The notes beneath the pieces were generated by a model. It saw nothing but the letters and a program-made list of their open reading frames with translations, did no database searches and was not told where the DNA came from. Shown here piece by piece: positions 7,199 to 7,841 of a DNA stretch of 7,841 bases. Within the stretch, counting starts at the first letter, position 1; each line of letters opens with the position of its first letter. The position numbers and the translations under genes were made by a program. Origin of the DNA: Bacteroidales bacterium (GTDB lineage: Bacteria; Bacteroidota; Bacteroidia; Bacteroidales; Muribaculaceae); NCBI GenBank assembly GCA_004553485.1, contig SFLG01000072.1, forward strand, positions 1 through 7,841, read 5' to 3'.

Positions 7199-7387
7199 TA
7201 ATGGCAGGTCTTCTGACTTATTCCTTTGTCACCGCCGCCTTCCCGACTACCTTGTTCAGGCTTGTCAGTGGCCTTGTGGCGGGACTGTCCGGGCGGAAAT
7301 CACAGCAGCCGGTCTGTCGGAGAATCGCACTCCGTTCCCTTTTCAACGGACATCCGCCGCGAGACGACGGGTGGCCGTAACCTATTA
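7199..7387 (-). promoter_or_regulatory. Cobalamin (adenosylcobalamin-type) riboswitch
   Basis: Read on the minus strand, the region contains the full ordered set of conserved cobalamin-riboswitch blocks. These are AAAAGGGAACGG (7343-7332), GTGCGATTCTCC (7330-7319) with the P5 helix GGAG/CTCC, ACCGGCTGCTGTGA (7313-7300), GCCACTG (7272-7266), GGGAAGG (7244-7238) and the B12 box AGTCAGAAGACCTGCC (7218-7203). A closing P1 helix is visible: TAATAGGT (7387-7380) against ACCT (7209-7206) and ATTA (7202-7199). The presumed transcript start is right at the P1 edge. These elements bind coenzyme B12 and usually repress B12 uptake or synthesis genes. The only gene downstream before the next terminator is the giant surface protein. 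The class is judged from the motifs; ligand preference was not determined. Confidence 0.95.
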
Positions 7388-7392
7388 CGTCG

Positions 7393-7424
7393 CAAAGGTA
7401 CTTAAATTGCATGAAAAAGCCAAA
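7393..7424 (-). promoter_or_regulatory. Bacteroidetes-type promoter driving the riboswitch and giant-protein transcript
   Basis: On the minus strand, TTTG (7424-7421) is followed after 20 bases by TACCTTTG (7400-7393), matching the Bacteroidetes primary-sigma consensus TTTG/TAnnTTTG and its usual 19-21 base spacing. The start of transcription is expected at about 7388-7384, exactly at the P1 helix of the riboswitch. Confidence 0.85.
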
Positions 7425-7449
7425 TAGGGGAATGGCCGGTAAGTCCTGG

Positions 7450-7481
7450 TTTGTCATTTGGGCAAAAAATCCGTACCTTTG
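7450..7481 (+). promoter_or_regulatory. Bacteroidetes-type promoter for aspS
   Basis: TTTG (7450-7453), a 20-base spacer and TACCTTTG (7474-7481) match the Bacteroidetes consensus. The expected start of transcription is near 7486-7490, leaving an aspS leader of about 170 bases. The element is back to back with the riboswitch promoter, whose -33 box lies 25 bases away on the other strand. Confidence 0.85.
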
Positions 7482-7560
7482 TGTTGTAAATTTCGGTTGA
7501 TGTGCGCGTATGTGATTTTCGCGATTGTAATGTGCTGATTTTCTGGAATTTACGAATTGA

Positions 7561-7581
7561 AATTCTGTCAAGGACAGAATT
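7561..7581 (+). repeat. Perfect hairpin in the aspS leader
   Basis: AATTCTGTC (7561-7569) and GACAGAATT (7573-7581) are exact complements around a 3-base AAG loop. No T tract follows, so it is not itself a terminator. It abuts the terminator-like hairpin that follows, and base 7581 can pair in either. An alternative helix is possible between GAATT (7546-7550) and AATTC (7561-7565). Confidence 0.6.
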
Positions 7582-7615
7582 GCGGCCAAAAGGGCTGATT
7601 TTTTGGCGCATTTTT
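7581..7615 (+). terminator. Terminator-like hairpin inside the aspS leader (possible attenuator)
   Basis: TGC(G)GCCAAAA (7581-7591) pairs with TTTTGGCGCA (7601-7610), with one bulged G at 7584, around a 9-base loop. Five T follow at 7611-7615. It stands between the aspS promoter and the aspS start codon at 7659, so it could end transcripts early (attenuation) or define the 3' end of a leader RNA of about 125 nt. The AT-rich upper stem makes it weaker than the other terminators here. No T-box motifs were recognised. Confidence 0.5.
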
Positions 7616-7658
7616 ATCGGCAACTATTATTTAACGGAAATAAATTCCTTATAAGACA

Positions 7659-7841
7659 ATGTTCAGAACTGAGACTTGCGGAAACCTCCGCATAGGTGAT
7701 GCCGGCCGGCAGGTTACGCTGGCAGGCTGGGTTCAGCGTGTACGCAAAATGGGCGGCATGACTTTCCTTGACCTGCGCGACCGTTACGGCATTACGCAGA
7801 TAGTGTTTAACGACGAGCATGACAAGGCGCTCAACGAAGCC
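7659..7841 (+). CDS. aspS: Aspartyl-tRNA synthetase, N-terminal part (partial)
   Basis: The first 61 codons are present and the gene runs off the end of the window. The peptide starts MFRTETCGNLRIGDAGRQV and continues with LAGWVQRVRKMGGMTFLDLR and DRYGITQIVFNDE. This is the conserved N-terminal OB-fold (anticodon-binding) domain of bacterial AspRS, with its typical GWV..R…GG..F.DLRDR.G..Q.V signature. The enzyme joins aspartate to tRNA-Asp in the cytoplasm; the catalytic core lies outside the window. The ATG at 7659 is chosen because homologues begin at the same point (M.RT..CG.LR) and because the DNA just before it is AT-rich, as usual in Bacteroidetes, with no Shine-Dalgarno sequence. It has its own promoter at 7450-7481 and a structured leader. 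Confidence 0.95.
   Translation, partial: MFRTETCGNLRIGDAGRQVTLAGWVQRVRKMGGMTFLDLRDRYGITQIVFNDEHDKALNEA

Noticed and set aside
7218..7589. A 123-codon minus-strand frame
   Set aside because: It covers both promoters and most of the riboswitch, so it cannot be a conserved protein gene; the RNA motifs explain this DNA better.
7482..7658. A T-box or amino-acid leader-peptide system for aspS
   Set aside because: No T-box sequence, specifier-loop arrangement or Asp-rich leader peptide was recognised, so only a generic attenuator-like hairpin is reported.
1..7841. CRISPR arrays, tRNA or rRNA genes, insertion sequences
   Set aside because: No regularly spaced direct repeats, no cloverleaf or rRNA motifs and no transposase or terminal repeats were seen.

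Overview
The window looks like a piece of a GC-rich Bacteroidales chromosome. Three things point there: two promoters of the Bacteroidetes type (TTTG, about 20 bases, TAnnTTTG), start codons preceded by AT-rich DNA with no Shine-Dalgarno sequence, and a giant surface protein ending in a type IX secretion (T9SS) sorting domain. Bacteroides itself generally lacks T9SS, so a non-Bacteroides member (for example Muribaculaceae, Porphyromonadaceae or Prevotellaceae relatives) is more likely. The genus cannot be fixed from this sequence.

Layout. Bases 1-176 are the 3' end of rpoC (+ strand), followed by an intrinsic terminator at 198-222. Bases 231-474 hold no credible gene, only a perfect short hairpin and the terminator of the gene that converges on rpoC. 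Bases 475-6912 (- strand) are one 2145-residue exported protein. Its layout is: signal peptide, four alternating pairs of CUB-like and BNR_assoc_N-like beta modules, a right-handed beta-helix, an FN3-like domain, an Ig/PKD-like domain, a DUF4465-like domain, a spacer domain and a C-terminal T9SS sorting domain. Bases 6913-7440 are its unusually long leader. It has a Bacteroidetes promoter, a clear cobalamin (B12) riboswitch and then, about 180 bases further on, a strong intrinsic terminator standing before the start codon. Bases 7441-7658 are the divergent promoter and structured leader of aspS, and 7659-7841 are the 5' end of aspS (+ strand).

Main point. The giant surface protein is the only gene between the B12 riboswitch and the next terminator, so it is predicted to be a single-gene unit switched off by cobalamin. 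Its DUF4465-like domain is, to my recollection, the type found in BtuH, a surface B12-binding lipoprotein family of gut Bacteroides. Here that domain sits in a protein with no lipobox that would leave the cell by T9SS. This suggests an undescribed, T9SS-displayed protein involved in capturing corrinoids or in responding to B12 shortage. The riboswitch and domain layout are read from the sequence; the function is inferred. The flanking rpoC and aspS genes are housekeeping genes with no evident link to B12.
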